From Petaurus breviceps papuanus (Eukaryota; Chordata; Mammalia; Diprotodontia; Petauridae), in NCBI GenBank assembly GCA_028583685.1, contig JAMXIF010000003.1, positions 57,762,471-57,826,470 of the forward strand: DNA of 64,000 nt. The letters are read 5' to 3'. The notes beneath the pieces were generated by a model. The model made no database searches and had not been told where the DNA came from. It saw only the letters and a list, made by a program, of their open reading frames with translations. The position numbers and the translations under genes were made by a program. Positions 22,266-34,359 of the stretch are shown here, piece after piece (position 1 is the first letter of the stretch; each line of letters starts with the position of its first letter).

Positions 22266-22929
22266 AAAGTTCTGATGACTGCCCAAATTTCCTAAGACTC
22301 AATGTAAAAATGTGATTTTATTTTATTGGATTTTTGTTTGAGAGGAGTAAGGAATATGCCTTCCTCAGATCCTTAGATGGTTCTGATGAAGGCACTGTCC
22401 AGGAAGTAACTGGTAATGATGAGATTACACAGAAGTTTTGAGCAAAGATTAAGGAAGGATCAGATTCTAGGAAGTGGCTGGTTGAGGAAGACTGGTGCTG
22501 ATAGATTTATTAGAGATGGTAAAAGCAAGAGGTAGAATACTCCATAAAAGAAACGACTCAGAAATAACATCCATGTCCTGACTCAGAAAGACTAAATGTT
22601 AAAAGAGTAGCCTTACTTCCTTATGAATCTTCAAGACCCAGTGAATAGTTTGGCAAAATGTCAGGGAAAAAAAATGTTCTGAAAAATCACTTCCACAAAC
22701 AGCCATTAGGAATTCTTTGTAGCCAAACTTTAATAAAAATGGCAAATAAGCATGGTTGGTCTATATCTCCAGTCTCACTTTCAAAAACATGGGAAGATTT
22801 ATGGCTTTCAGGGATCCCACAGAAGGCCAGGAGGCCTACTAAAAACTTCTATCCTGTACCTCTGTAGAAAGCTCAGAATCATCTGAGGGAAAGGCACACT
22901 CAAATATACAAAATCATGCACACATTCAT
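22266..22929. other. No recognised gene or repeat
   Basis: A 69-codon ORF at 22658-22867 (+) has no recognisable domain and begins in an A-rich run, so I do not call it a gene. Confidence 0.35.
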
Positions 22930-23785
22930 GCACATACATATAAGAATATACAAGGTAAGTAGTGAGTAGAGAACATTAAAGGGAATTCGTGGAGACTAAG
23001 AAAACTTTTCTGAACGAAGCAGAACTTCAGTTGTATATTAAAAGAAGCTAGGAATTGTTGGGGTCATAGTTTAGGAAGGAGACCATGTCTAACATGGAGA
23101 AAAACCAGTGGAAAGTCCTAGAAGCTAGAGATGAAGCATCATTGGTATGGAATAGGGGGCCAATTAGGTCATATAGAGTTTATAGTGGGAAAGAGAAAGA
23201 GGGAATAAACATTTATTAAGTACCTACTATGTTCTAGGCACTCTGTTAAACACTTAACTCATATTATCAAATTTGACAGGAGTGGAATACATGAATATTG
23301 GCAAAGTAGCAAGATGTCAGATTGTGTAAAGCTTTAAATCCAAACAAAGAACTTTATATTTGATTCTGGAGGCAATATGGGGCTTCTGGAGTTTTTCGAG
23401 CAGGGATTTGAAGAGGTTAGACCTAAACTTTAGGAAAATAACTCTCAGTTGTGTCAAGGATGGAATAGAAAAGGGAGAATATTGAGGTATGGAGAAAAAT
23501 TAGGAGGTTATTGCAATAATCCAGGAGAGAAGATATGTGAGCCTAAGATAGTGTGGTGGCTATGTGAGTGTAGAAAATTGGATTTATGTGATAAAGATCA
23601 TAGAATGAAGAAATCATGGGATTTGGCATCTGATTGGATATGTGAGATGAGAGGGAGAGATGAGTCAATGTGATATCGAAAGATGATGAGGCTCTCAACA
23701 GTATTGAGAGTTGAAAGCAGGGGAGAATTTGTGGAGAAAGAAGAGAAATTGTGTTTTAGATATGTTGAGTTTGAGATGTGTAATT
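22930..23785 (-). mobile_element. L2 LINE relic, antisense
   Basis: Reversed L2 ORF2 segments in order: 'agcaagatgtcagattgtgt', 'actttatatttgattctgga', 'ggcaatatggggcttctgg', 'ttattgcaataatccaggag', 'gatatgttgagtttgagatg'. A short MIR/L2-type 3' piece (about 23205-23270) sits inside. Open frames here are shadows of the L2. Confidence 0.75.
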
Positions 23786-24009
23786 GCTATAGGAATCCTA
23801 GAGCCATTAACATAATCTAAAAGCTTTGCCCCTAAACCTTGATTTTTGTTATTACTGTTGACAAGAAAAAAAGGCTTAAACTTGAACCTACAATTATATT
23901 ATCATAGTGGGTATTAATTTTTTTTCCTAAAAGCAAAACTGCTGGAATAATTGCCATGTTAGAAGGAATAATACTTCCCAAAAAATCACAAAAGGTTGAA
24001 ATAATGGAC

Positions 24010-24254
24010 TGAATCTCCAAAGATTAATTTGTTAGGAATAAATGCAAAGTCTTGCACTTTGGTTCAAAAAGCCAAGAATATCATGAGAAAGAGACCATAT
24101 TAGCCAATATTTCATTGAAAACAAGCAAAAACACCTGGGGATTTTAGCTGACTACAAGGCCAATGTGCTACAAAGGTATGAGATGACAGCCAAAAAAAAA
24201 TCAAAGGAAAAGAAAAAAAAATGAACCTAATCTTGACTACATTGGTCCTCCTTC
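24010..24254 (+). mobile_element. CR1/L3 LINE, left part
   Basis: 'atgcaaagtcttgcactttgg' region, 'cacctggggattttagctga' and 'gagatgacagccaaaaa' correspond to the CR1/L3 RT C-terminus (the DLGVLVDHK...MAAKKAN stretch). Continues at 25075 after an insertion. Confidence 0.7.
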
Positions 24255-25074
24255 AAGGAGTGACAATTATAAAATGTTCATGTGATTTCAATGAACTAAA
24301 TTCATTCTTAGTATCTTCCTATCATATTTTCTGAAGTTTCACATATCCCTGTAGTGTGCATACAGCCTGTTGATTGGTTATCCCACAGTATCTGTGAAAA
24401 GTGGCCCACATTCTTTCCTTTCATTCAGCTCTGTGATGATATATTTTTGTTTGTTTCTCCCACACAATTCTCTGTTGAAGATATGCTACAGCCAGCTCAC
24501 TACCAATGTGTGTGTCTCTGTTACCCTTTCCCAGGATGCATTAATTCTTTGAAGACTGTGCTATTCCATGACTCTGAACACATCATCAGAAGAATGCTGA
24601 CATTAAAAAGATTAATGATTCTTTTAAACAGAAGTTTGGGATTATGAAAAAATACATAGGGTGTTCTAAATACATTCAGACTAATTTCCTCTGGCCATTT
24701 AATTGTGAGTGCAATTCCTTGTCTGTCCTCAATATCTATCCAGTATAGATGTGCAGATTGATCAGCTCTTTGGCCTGTCCATCCAAATGTATTTCTTAAC
24801 TTGGAAAGGAGGTATTCGCTTGTTTTTTTTTCCTATGTGAAAAACTTGACCAAACATTTTGTATTGATTCTTGATCAGATTTAGTAGAATGGACAGAGTA
24901 CTAGGGTTTGGTGTGATCACCACAGTTTCATTCTTATGGTGCATTCATTAGAGGCAGACTTTCCTCTTGTCATCAGTACCTAGCACATTATCTCGTATGT
25001 TTATTAGTGTGTATCACTAAAAATTATGATATATGTTATTCTTTATAAATATTTTTTGAGTTGAATTATATAGT
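24255..25074 (+). mobile_element. Insertion inside CR1/L3; right end L2-like
   Basis: About 820 bp interrupts the CR1/L3. Its right end ('cagtacctagcacattatct' ... 'ataaatattttttgagttga') fits a decayed sense L2 3' end. The rest, including small ORFs at 24354-24647, I cannot assign, so more than one element may be present. Confidence 0.4.
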
Positions 25075-25480
25075 GTACACAGTGAAGGATATCATAATTC
25101 CACTTTTCTCTAATTTGATAAGACTGCATCTGGAGTAGTAGGTTAGGTCCTGGGCATCATATTTTTGAAAGATGTTGACGAACTGGCATACATACAGAGA
25201 GAGCTGATTACAATGATGGATGGACTAGAAACCCTCCATAAGAGAATTATTTGAAAAACTGGATGTATTTAGCTCAGAAAGAGTAATAGGGGGTGACATG
25301 ATAGCTGTCTTCATTAATGTTTTGGAAAGATTAACCGTTCTTGGTCCTGGAGAGAACCATAAACAATGTGTCAGAATTTCAGATATATGATCTATTTTTA
25401 TTTGTTCTATGGGGGAAAATATTCCTAGTAATTAAGAGTTGGCTCGGATTGGACTATCTTGAAAGGTAATGTTTTTTTTT
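25075..25480 (+). mobile_element. CR1/L3 LINE, right part
   Basis: Resumes with 'gactgcatctggagtagtag', 'ggtcctgggcatcatattt', 'gggggtgacatgatagctgt' and 'cttcattaatgttttggaaag', which follow the segment interrupted at 24254. Corresponds to RPHLEY...GDMIAVF of the CR1 family. No frame survives. Confidence 0.7.
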
Positions 25481-25549
25481 GTTGGTTTTTTTATAACACA
25501 AACCTTTTAAAAGAGGTTAATTGACCATTTGTCAAGGACATTGCAGAGA

Positions 25550-25775
25550 GGCAACACAGAATGGTAGACTTGAAATTAGGAAGACTAGATTTAAATCATT
25601 TAATCATTTCTCTGTCAAAAGCTAGGTAACTGTGGGTAATTCACTTAACTTCTCTTTCAGTTTCCTCATCTATAAAATAGAGATATAATACTGGGAGTAA
25701 ATGTCACATAGTTTTGTCATGAGGCTTGAGTGAAATAATGCATGTAAAATCCTAGACAAATTTGATGAAAAAAAG
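25550..25775 (+). repeat. MIR, sense
   Basis: 'tagacttgaaattaggaaga', 'taactgtgggtaattcactt', 'cagtttcctcatctataaaa', 'gaaataatgcatgtaaaatc' in MIR order. Confidence 0.8.
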
Positions 25776-25854
25776 AAAAAAAATATATATATGAAAGTCA
25801 GTTAGAGGGGGAATACTGTTTAGGGAGATTGACTTTTAAATAGCCATTGCAATG

Positions 25855-26035
25855 CAGTCTGGTATAGAGGCAAGAATTTTCAATATGGAGTCAAAAGATC
25901 TGGGTTAAATTCTGGCTCTTTTTGTTTGATATTGACCAGGTCACCAATTCCCTGTGCCTCTAATATCCTTGCCCAATACATAAATAGGGTGGACTTGAAC
26001 TCTATGGTTCCTTACAGATCTTAATTTTTTAAAAT
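25855..26035 (+). repeat. MIR, sense, second copy in tandem
   Basis: 'atatggagtcaaaagatctg', 'gaccaggtcaccaattccct' and 'ctatggttccttacagatct'. Separate insertion from 25550-25775, same orientation. Confidence 0.65.
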
Positions 26036-26199
26036 AAATTCTAATTCTGAAATTCTATTATTCTGTTTCTTAATAATATATTTAGAGAGTTATAGCAACT
26101 AATTCTTACATGGTATACAACATTACAAAATTTCATTAAGCTGAATTGCTTCAGAGATGGAATTTGTAAATCACTGGTTTCATTTATTATCATGCCTAT

Positions 26200-26315
26200 T
26201 ATATTCATATCTTCGCAAAACGCTTCTTTGCCCTTAGCACAATGGCCAGAATCTAGCACAGCTTACTGAATGTAGGAGGCAATTAATAAATGTTTGATAA
26301 ATGAATGAATACATT
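26200..26315 (+). mobile_element. L2 3' end, sense
   Basis: 'cccttagcacaatggccaga', 'aggcaattaataaatgtttg' and 'ataaatgaatgaat' end. Confidence 0.7.
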
Positions 26316-28319
26316 TTTTCATTCATTAAATTACTATTAGCTCCTCTGCTTGCACGATGCCTTAAAAAGGGGGGAGGTTATCCCCAGGATATTATTTAGC
26401 TGAGTTATATTTCCCTTCCTTTAAAATTAGTCCTTTTAGCATGGGGTTCCAATGTTACCCAATGGTAGATATAAAGTTATATCAGTGATTTCATAGAAAA
26501 TCTTATATGTTGCACCAAATCAATTTAGACACTTTTTAAAAAACATTGAGTCTTTAAAAAGGAAATTTAAAAGTGTCTCCCCCAAAATAAGAAAGAGTAT
26601 GAAAATCATTGGATATTAAAGCAAAGAAGGTACCTTAGATATTTAGTACAATCTCTTAATCTACAAGTAAAGATAAGGAAGTCCAACAAGGAAAAGAGAT
26701 TTGCCCACAATAAGCACCAACATGATTTGAGACTAGAGAATTAGTTTTAATTTTATATAGAAAATTATTAAGTAAAACATTTAGATGATAATAGTCATAT
26801 AAGAGAATGAGAGTATACACTGCCTTGATTTATTTGCCTTACAAAGCAGTGGGTTTTTTGTTAATGCTTTCTTTTTATTACAGAGAATGAAATGGGATGG
26901 CAGAGTTGCTCACGGTAGTAGGGGATACCATGGCTCACTGTCATGTGATATAACTAAAATGATAATAATTATTTTTCCATTCCTTATGCCCTGATAAAGG
27001 GCCAATATACTAATTAAGGCAAGTATTAAGTATATTTGAGATAGTGTGCCTTTGAATATTTGCAAAGCATTTTTACCTTTTAAAAATAGATGCATTATAA
27101 GAGCACTTTTAGCAATTATCCTACCAACTGAAAATATGGAAATAACATTACAACTGGGCTAGACCACGGCAAATACTTTGTATTATGCCAGGCAGGTGGT
27201 ACCCACTAATTTCCTGATGAATAAGAATGCTATTTTGAAAGGTAAAACAAGGCAGAATTACCTCTTTCTTGGAAAATAACAGCTCATGGTGTGTATTATT
27301 TCAGCTGATCCACATGACAGATTCGGACAAAGGACATTTATTTTAAGTACACTTGCCAGTGATGCCAAAGGCATCATGAAGGTCAAGCGAAATCTTTCTT
27401 ACTGTTGACTAATAGCACACTGAGGTCAGATGACATCACTTTCCATTCACATTGGATAAATAAAATGAAAAACAAACAAACAACAAATAAAAAAAGGCCT
27501 GGTCCATAAACATGAGTAATGTTTTGAAGTAGAGCATTAAGCATATGAATAATATGAGTAAATCAGAGCAAAAAGACTCGTGGGAAAGCAGGAGTTAAAA
27601 CCTTGTTTTGTCAGACCTAATTCATACAATTGCTTCCAGTGATTAGTTTAGTCACTGGTCCCCAAAAGAAACTCATGCTGCTTTAGAGAGACTAATTGGT
27701 AGTGTGCACCTGATTCCCCAGGGTGAGGGAGGTCCAGAAACCCTCAGCAGGGCATGTACCTATCTGTGAAGGCCAGATGAGTGAACTGTACAGTCTATTA
27801 TTGCCAGAGCTGGACTTTTCCCTGCAGAACATTCAGTCCTTCACTATCTGGATAGAGAAAGCTCAGTCTATATATTCTGTTTAAACTCCTGCTGAGGCAA
27901 ACTTGAGTTTTCCTTTATTAACCATCACTAAAGAAAACCTAGCCTTTTTTTTTCTTCCCCATGTTTATAGTTGCCAGGTATTCTTTTATTCCTGGTACAA
28001 ACACTTAGTCCCTTACCCATTACGGTACCAAATGTCAGGACTGATAGGTTCATATTGTTAGGTAGCCTTTTTGCTCTCTACAAACTGACAAATGGGCATG
28101 TGTTTTGTTTTGTTCTGTTTTTAAACATTCCTACTAAGGTGAGGTAACCCCACCTTAAAGCCCATTTACTTCTGTTATTTGATGCACGAAATATAAAAAC
28201 AATCTTCATTCTTGCCCCCTTTAATTTTTTTTAAATTTTATATTATTTTACTCATTGAAACATTTCCCCTCCTAAACCTTAGGAATGAACCAGGGAACTG
28301 GGAATGAAATATATATTGT
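26316..28319. other. Repeat-poor block with one MIR core
   Basis: A reversed MIR core is visible at about 26600-26740 ('agataaggaagtccaacaag', 'gagatttgcccacaataagc'). Apart from that I see no repeat family for most of 26750-28300, unlike the rest of the window. No ORF looks real. The part around 27120-27480 is the best candidate for conserved noncoding DNA, but that is only inferred from the absence of repeats. Confidence 0.35.
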
Positions 28320-28490
28320 TAAGATTTGGAATGGACTTTAGAGATCTAATCTAGAGGTCTAATCTAATTTAGAGATCCAGTCTAATTCTTCATTTTACGA
28401 ATTTTTTAAATGATGAAATTGAGACCTAGAGAGATTGACTAGTCCAAAGATTAAAACAGAGTTAGTAGCAGATCTAGAATTGAAAAACAA
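28320..28490 (-). repeat. MIR-like core, antisense
   Basis: 'ttcttcattttacgaatttt', 'tgaaattgagacctagagag' and 'agattaaaacagagttagt' fit the reversed MIR core with the usual 'fresh cut' of tRNA-side sequence. Confidence 0.6.
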
Positions 28491-28597
28491 GCTTCCTGGC
28501 ATCATTAAAATGGGAAGTTGGGAAAGAGGAGATTTGTAGAGGTCCAGTACCACTGCTGTAGTCAGGTACCTTTGCATTAATCTAAGTTGATATGTGT

Positions 28598-28870
28598 TCA
28601 TCAATCAATGAATCAACAAGCATTTATTAAGAATTTACTATGTGTCAGATCCTGTGCTAAATTCTGGGGATACCAAGAATGGGAAATTATTACCTATCCT
28701 CAAGGAGTTTGCTTTTTGATGGGAGAGAACATATGTATAGTTAGGTACATATAAGATACATGCCTTTATCTATTTAATGGAAAGTAACCTCAGAAGAGGG
28801 AGCTCTAGCAACTGGGTCAACCTGGAGAGGTTTCCTATAGATGACATTTCAGCTGAGTCATAAAAATAAG
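28598..28870 (-). mobile_element. L2 3' end, antisense
   Basis: 'aacaagcatttattaagaat', 'tactatgtgtcagatcctgt', 'attctggggataccaagaat', 'cctcaaggagtttgcttttt' are the reversed L2 terminus. The trailing 'aggtttcctatagatgacat' continues it. Confidence 0.75.
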
Positions 28871-30354
28871 ATCCTAATATTATCTCCAGTTGCCCCTGAA
28901 GTTCAGTACTTATTTCACAAAATTTTATCACCAAATCAAACCTAGATCAGCCCAAGATTGAAGCTAAAATGCTTCATAGCAAGATATGGTTCTACCTCTG
29001 AAATAAAAGACTCAAGTACATAAGTACAGGAAGAGGAAAACATGCGTAGATATTCCAAGGGGTTGTATAAGGTGAGTAGTGACACCAGAAGAAAATTATG
29101 GCCCATGGCTTTAAGTCTTTAACCAGTACATCTGATTTCAGGAAGAGTCTGTTCTACTTGGTCAGCTGCTATGGCAGGGGAATGAGCTGCTCTTTCCTCT
29201 CTCTTTTCTGGAACCACCTCCATAAATGTGAGCAAAGATGCTTGCTCAACCCTACACCTTGACATGTCAAAGGTTGGAGCTGGAAGTTATTTCAACAGGC
29301 TAGACAGGAGCATCTATAAAGGTGCAGTGGGATTGAAGTAGGATGGGTCTCACTGGCCTACCAATTCAGTATCCCTTTCCCTCCTCCTCCTCTGTCCAAG
29401 AACTAGACATCTCTAGAGGTATGGACAGTTATATACTGCTATCGTGAGATAAAAGCTAAAGCGGTACCTTGCTACATTGGGTCCATCAAGTTACTGGGAG
29501 TTTACCAGGCTCAATTGAATAGTGGAAGGTAACAATTACTCAATCCATCAGCAAATACAAGTAACAGTAAAAAGTAGCTTTGTCAGTTTGGCTGGACCAA
29601 AAAGATTATGAAGGTGAGTAATATGTGTGTAATACAGCTTTCTAGCTTTAGATTGTTCGTATCAGGTTCTGAAGGACTTCAAATACTTTAGATGAGCACT
29701 ATAGAAATTCATGGAAAAAAAAGAAAAAGAAACAGGGAATCACACTGCCCCCAATGTTATCTCTAAAAGGAAAGATGTCAAGATACTGAAAAAGGAACAG
29801 AAAAGGAAGGGGAAAAATCAGAGAGTGGGCAGGTTTCTATGTCCTGCTTACTTTAACAGGTGACTCCTTCATGTTGCTTCATTTTGTAGAGGAAAAAATG
29901 GGTTACTGGTGCTAAATCTGGTTAAAAGATCTCAGCTCTCAATATTGACTGGGAACCATTTGCTTGAGTCCTTTAGAAACTGTTTCTATTATTCTGTCTA
30001 ACTATGGCTTTTGAATTAGTGCAGGGAACAATTCCTCTAGAGCTTCCTGATGAAAAAAAGAAAATAGAAGCTGGCAAACGTTTTATTATACAGATGAGAT
30101 GGCTCTTTTTCCATTCTCTGATGTGATCTCTGAGTCTGCCAGCTGTCCAAAGCCCACAAGTAAAGATGGACTCAGGCTTGTTCTTCCAAGACTTGTCAGA
30201 AAATAACTCTTAAATTACAGTCCCAAAATGGACCTTATGAATGAAGAACTAGGTCTGCCACTAAATTTAGATGCTCCAATTAAAAGAGAAGATAGTATTC
30301 TAAGAGTTTAGATGTGTCAGGACCCTGGATTCTTTTAAACATCATTGCTATAGA
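28871..30354. other. No recognised gene or repeat
   Basis: Moderately balanced base composition without a convincing ORF. I cannot assign it. A very old LINE piece near 29590-29700 is possible. Confidence 0.35.
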
Positions 30355-30371
30355 CATAATTTATTTTTTAA

Positions 30372-30501
30372 GAGGGGACAGCAAGGTAATTGGAGTTAAG
30401 TGACTTTCCCAAGGTCACATAGCTAGTAAATGTGTCAAATGTCTGAAGCCAGATTTGAACTCAGGTTTTCCTAACTCCAAGGCTGGTGCCACAGCTATTC
30501 C
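30372..30501 (-). repeat. WSINE-like SINE with 17-bp target-site duplication
   Basis: Reversed WSINE: 'ggtaattggagttaagtgac', 'tttcccaaggtcacatagct', 'ccagatttgaactcaggttt', 'ctaactccaaggctggtgcc'. The 17-bp duplication 'cataatttattttttaa' is perfect at 30355-30371 and 30502-30518. It abuts the L1 tail that begins at about 30502. Confidence 0.85.
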
Positions 30502-31872
30502 CATAATTTATTTTTTAAAAACAAATTTATTATTTTTTTCAACATTCTACTCTTTCTTAATTTCAGTTCCCAGTTCTTTCCTTCCCACTGCTCCCCCACT
30601 CACTGAGAAATTAAAGAAATGATATCAATCATACATGTGAAATCATACAAAACATATTTCCCTATTAACTATATTGCAAAAAAGGAAGAAATAAATAAAG
30701 AAAAGGAAAAAAAAGTGAGAAAATTATACTACAATTTACATTCAGAGTTTATCATCTCTTTCTCTGGAGGTGGAATCACATTTCTTTTTTATCATGAGTC
30801 CTTTGGAATTGTCTTGGATAATTGTATTGATCAGAGTAGCTGTCTTTCACAGTTGATCACCGTTGCGACATTGCTATTACTTTGCAGAATAAGCTTCTGG
30901 TTCAGCTCATTTCACTCTGCATCAGTTCATATAGGTCTCTCTATGTGTTTTTTTCTGATACCAGCCCCTTCTTAATTTCTTATAGCACAATAGTATTCCA
31001 TCATAATCATATGTTGCAACATATTCAGCAATTTCCCAGTTGATGAACATCCCCTCAATTTTCAATTCATTGAAAAAAATGTGCTGCTATAATTATCTTT
31101 CCCTTTTTCTTTGATGTCTTTGGGGGTATAGAGGTAGTAGTGGTATTGCTGGATGAAAGGGTATGCACAGTTTTATAGCCCTTTGGGATTATTTCCAAAT
31201 TGTTCTCTAAAAAGATTGGATTCATTCACAATTCCACAAGCAGTTTGTTAGTGTACCTATTTTCCCTCATCTCCTCCAGTGGTCATCTTTTCTGATAGGT
31301 CTGAGGTGGTACCTCAGAATTGTTTAACTTCACATTTCTCTGAACAATCTTGAGTTAAAATTTTTTATATAATTATTGATAGCTTTGATTTCTTTATTTA
31401 AATATTACCTATTTGTATCCTTTGACCATTTATCAATTGAGGAACTGTTCTTATTTGTTTTTTATGAATTAAACTCTATTCCCTATATATTTGATAAATG
31501 AAGTCTTTATCAGAGAAACTTGCTATAAATTTTCTAAATTGTTTAACTGTCTTTTAGAAAATGTAATTTGCCTAATCATTTCTTTTAATTAGATCTCTTT
31601 TTGCTTTTGTTTTGTTTGATATCATGACTGTTCCCCTTCCCTTTTTTACTTTAGATGAAGTGTAATAGATTTTGCTCTAGACTATTATTTTAACTCTCTA
31701 TGTGTGTTTCTGTTTTAAGTGGGTGTCTTATAAAAAAACAAACATGTTGTTAGATTCTTGTTTCTAATTCATTCTATGATATGCTTCCATTTTATGGGTG
31801 AATTCATCTCATTCACATTCACAGTTAAAATTATGGTGTATTTTCTTCCATTCTATTCAGCTAAGTTTGTGT

Positions 31873-31884
31873 GTGCATATGTGT

Positions 31885-31925
<41 letters not shown>
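31873..31925. repeat. (TG)n microsatellite inside L1
   Basis: A TG run of about 50 bases in the ORF1-ORF2 transition of the L1. The ORF crossing it is artefactual. Confidence 0.9.
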
Positions 31926-31926
<1 letters not shown>

Positions 31927-32043
31927 CCTTTTATGTGACATAATTTCCCCTAATCTTTGCTTCCTTTCCCTTTTGGAAAATAGAAGCATAAAGGAATGAA
32001 GGATATAGATGGGAGTGGTGAGGATGGTAAAAGGGAGAGTAGA

Positions 32044-33010
32044 TTAAGGGAGGCATTGTTCAGAAGCAAAATACTTTTGAAGAGGAAGTAGAAAAAGATA
32101 AACAAGAAAATATATACATTTTGCTGCATAGGTGATTTTTAAAATTTTAGTCTTGCCTCCTTTGCCTTGCAAAATATCATATCCAAAGCCTTGAACTCTT
32201 TTAACATAGAAGCTGCTGAAAATTATGTGATTGTGCCTGTTGATTCCAAGATATTTGTTTTTTTTTTCTTTTCTGGATGCTTGAAATATTTTCTCCTTGA
32301 TCTGGGAGCTCTGGGATATGTCTCTAATATTCCTGAGAGATTTCATTTTGGGATCTTTCTTAGAAAGTGAAAAGTAATGTCTATTTTACCCTCTGATTCT
32401 AAGATATTAGGGCTGTTTTCTTTGATAATTTAAAATCTGATGTCTAGGCTCTTTAAAAAAATATATGGCTGTCAGGTAGTCCAACAATTCTTAAATTATT
32501 TCTCTTCAAACAATTTATATGTCAGTTTTTACCTCCTATTATGTATTTCACATATTTTTCCTAATTTTTCATTCCTTTGGTTTTGTTTTATTTTTTTTCT
32601 TATTGTTTCCTAGAGTCATAGTTTACAGTTGCCCAATTCCAATTTTTAAAGAATTATTTTCTTCAGTGAGTTTTGTACTTCTTTTTACATTTGGCCTATT
32701 CTTCTTCTTAAGGAATTCTTTTCTTTCATGAATTTTTGTGCTTCTTTTACCAAGTTGTTAATTCTCTTTTTTATAATTTAGGTGTCATCACTATCATTTC
32801 TGTTTCCAATTTTTCCTCTTGTATTTCTTTCTTTGACTCTACCAGGAATTCTTGTGAAGTGTGGGTCCAAATAATGTATTTCTTTGTGTCTTTGGTTGTT
32901 GTTAAAAACAAAATCAAAAACAAAACATTGTTGTCTTCCTCTGAGTTTATATCTTGGCATTCACTGCCATTGTAGTACTTTTTATGGACAGCTTCTTTTT
33001 GATTATTGTT
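32044..33010 (-). pseudogene. L1 ORF1 relic
   Basis: The minus-strand segment 32346-32044 contains SSQIKEKIFQASRKEKK, the ORF1 RRM/C-terminal region motif (compare 'FKDKEKILKAAR'). Upstream minus-strand sequence keeps the 'gacatat..ccagagctcc' context and coiled-coil composition. Broken in several frames. Confidence 0.65.
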
Positions 33011-33679
33011 TTATCATTTTTCCAGTCCATTTCTTGATTTTGAACTTTATTTAAAGTTGAGTTCTGTTCACTTTGGGGTGGGCAGACACCATTCCAATTT
33101 TCATATTTTTTGTGCTTGTTTTCACAGCTAGTTCTGGAGCTTCATATGTTTTCTGTGCTTCCAAGGTGGTGTGATACAAGGAGAGGTGTGGTCACTGCTC
33201 TCCTGGTCTGTGCTCTGTACTATATTCAGGAAGGACCCTTGGTCTCCTGAAGCCTCAAGTGCCAACACTCCTCATACACCTGGAAATGTAATCGGGGCTC
33301 TAATCCCTTGTGTCCAACTGCAAGCACTCCTCTCTGCCCTATAATTGTGACCCAGAAATGAAATGGGGATATAGAGTTGCCAATAAACACCAGCTGAACC
33401 CAATGCCAGCAAAGAATCCCTTCTAATCTTTCGGACCAGATTTTTGACCCCCTTATTTTCTCTGGAATTAGTGCTGCTGCAGCAGCAGCTTTTTCAAATA
33501 CCTCCAAAGCCCACCACTAGTGTTTCCCCTGCATACACTACACTCCATAATTTGATTTGAGAAGTAATTTAAGTTGTTTTCTATGTAATGTTGGGAGATT
33601 TCATCTAGGTTGCTCCCTATACTCCACCACATTGTTCCCTGATATCATTTGTTTTTGGATCATTTAGAATCCCCTTCTA

Positions 33680-34000
33680 TAATCCCCCAGATAGCCATAT
33701 CATGTAATTAATATTTTAAAAGGAAAAGAGAAAAAGTCAGAAAAATTAATCATTGCATGTATAGATAATTAAAAATGTCTTCAAAATTGACTACACTAAT
33801 TCACAACTCTGCCAACAACATAGTAGGATGCCTATCTTCTCCAACCCCTTTAGCATTGACTGTTCCCATCTTTTGTTATGTTTGGCAATTGCAAAGCATA
33901 AGGTAAAACAAATATTTTGTAATTCTTCTTTTGCAAACAATATATTAATATCCTTGAACCATTTAGCTTTGGAGCATGACTTTGGAATTCCTATATGTAT
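33680..34000 (-). mobile_element. L1 ORF2 C-terminal fragment, antisense
   Basis: 'attcacaactctgccaacaa' and 'cctatcttctccaaccccttt' followed by 'atatccttgaaccatttag' fit the reversed L1 ORF2 end, comparable to 61895-62130. A separate short insertion beside the L1 that ends at 33643. Confidence 0.55.
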
Positions 34001-34044
34001 ATTTAAGTTTGTGCATACATAAGTATATACATGTATATGTATAA

Positions 34045-34110
34045 ATATATGCATGTTTTAGGTATATGCACAAACCCACACATATAGAGACACACACACA
34101 CACAAACATA
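34045..34110. repeat. TA/CA-type simple repeat
   Basis: Degenerate TATG and ACAC runs directly before the SINE. A similar TG/TA tract lies at 34370-34450, and an ACAC run at 34535-34565. Confidence 0.8.
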
Positions 34111-34350
34111 TATAGCAGCTAGGTAGTACAATGGATAGAGAACTGGACATGAACTCAGGAAGACTCATCTTCCCTATTTCAAATCTGGCCTCAGACATTT
34201 AATAGTTAAGTCACCCCAGCAAGTTCCTCAACCCTGTTTGCCTCAGTATGACATTTGTAAAACAACATGGAGAAGGAAATGGAAAACACTCCAGTGTCTT
34301 GCTAAGAAAAATTCAAATGTAGTCACAAATACTCAGAAAAAAATGAAATA
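34110..34350 (+). repeat. MAR1-like SINE, sense
   Basis: 'agcagctaggtagtacaatg', 'caaatctggcctcagacatt', 'catggagaaggaaatggaaa', 'gtagtcacaaatactcagaa' follow the MAR1 order, including the RTE-like tail. Confidence 0.8.
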
Positions 34351-34359
34351 ACACAGTCA

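Larger units (their letters stand above)
30502..33643 (-). mobile_element. L1 LINE, antisense, both ends kept but ORF2 largely deleted
   Basis: In element order (right to left): 5' UTR (33643 to about 33020, starting 'aatgtggtggagtatagggag'), ORF1 relic (about 33010-32050), ORF2 N-terminal start (about 31960-31640; 'aactgtgaatgtgaatgaga' and 'aattcacccataaaatgg' parallel the endonuclease start NVNG-NSPIK), then directly ORF2 C-terminal sequence (about 31617-31000) and 3' UTR. Most of endonuclease and the whole RT core are missing at a junction near 31617-31640. Length is about 3.1 kb against about 6 kb for an intact L1. Confidence 0.75.

Noticed and set aside
30619-30975. 118-codon ORF on the plus strand
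   Set aside because: Lies on the antisense strand of an L1 3' UTR and ORF2 end.
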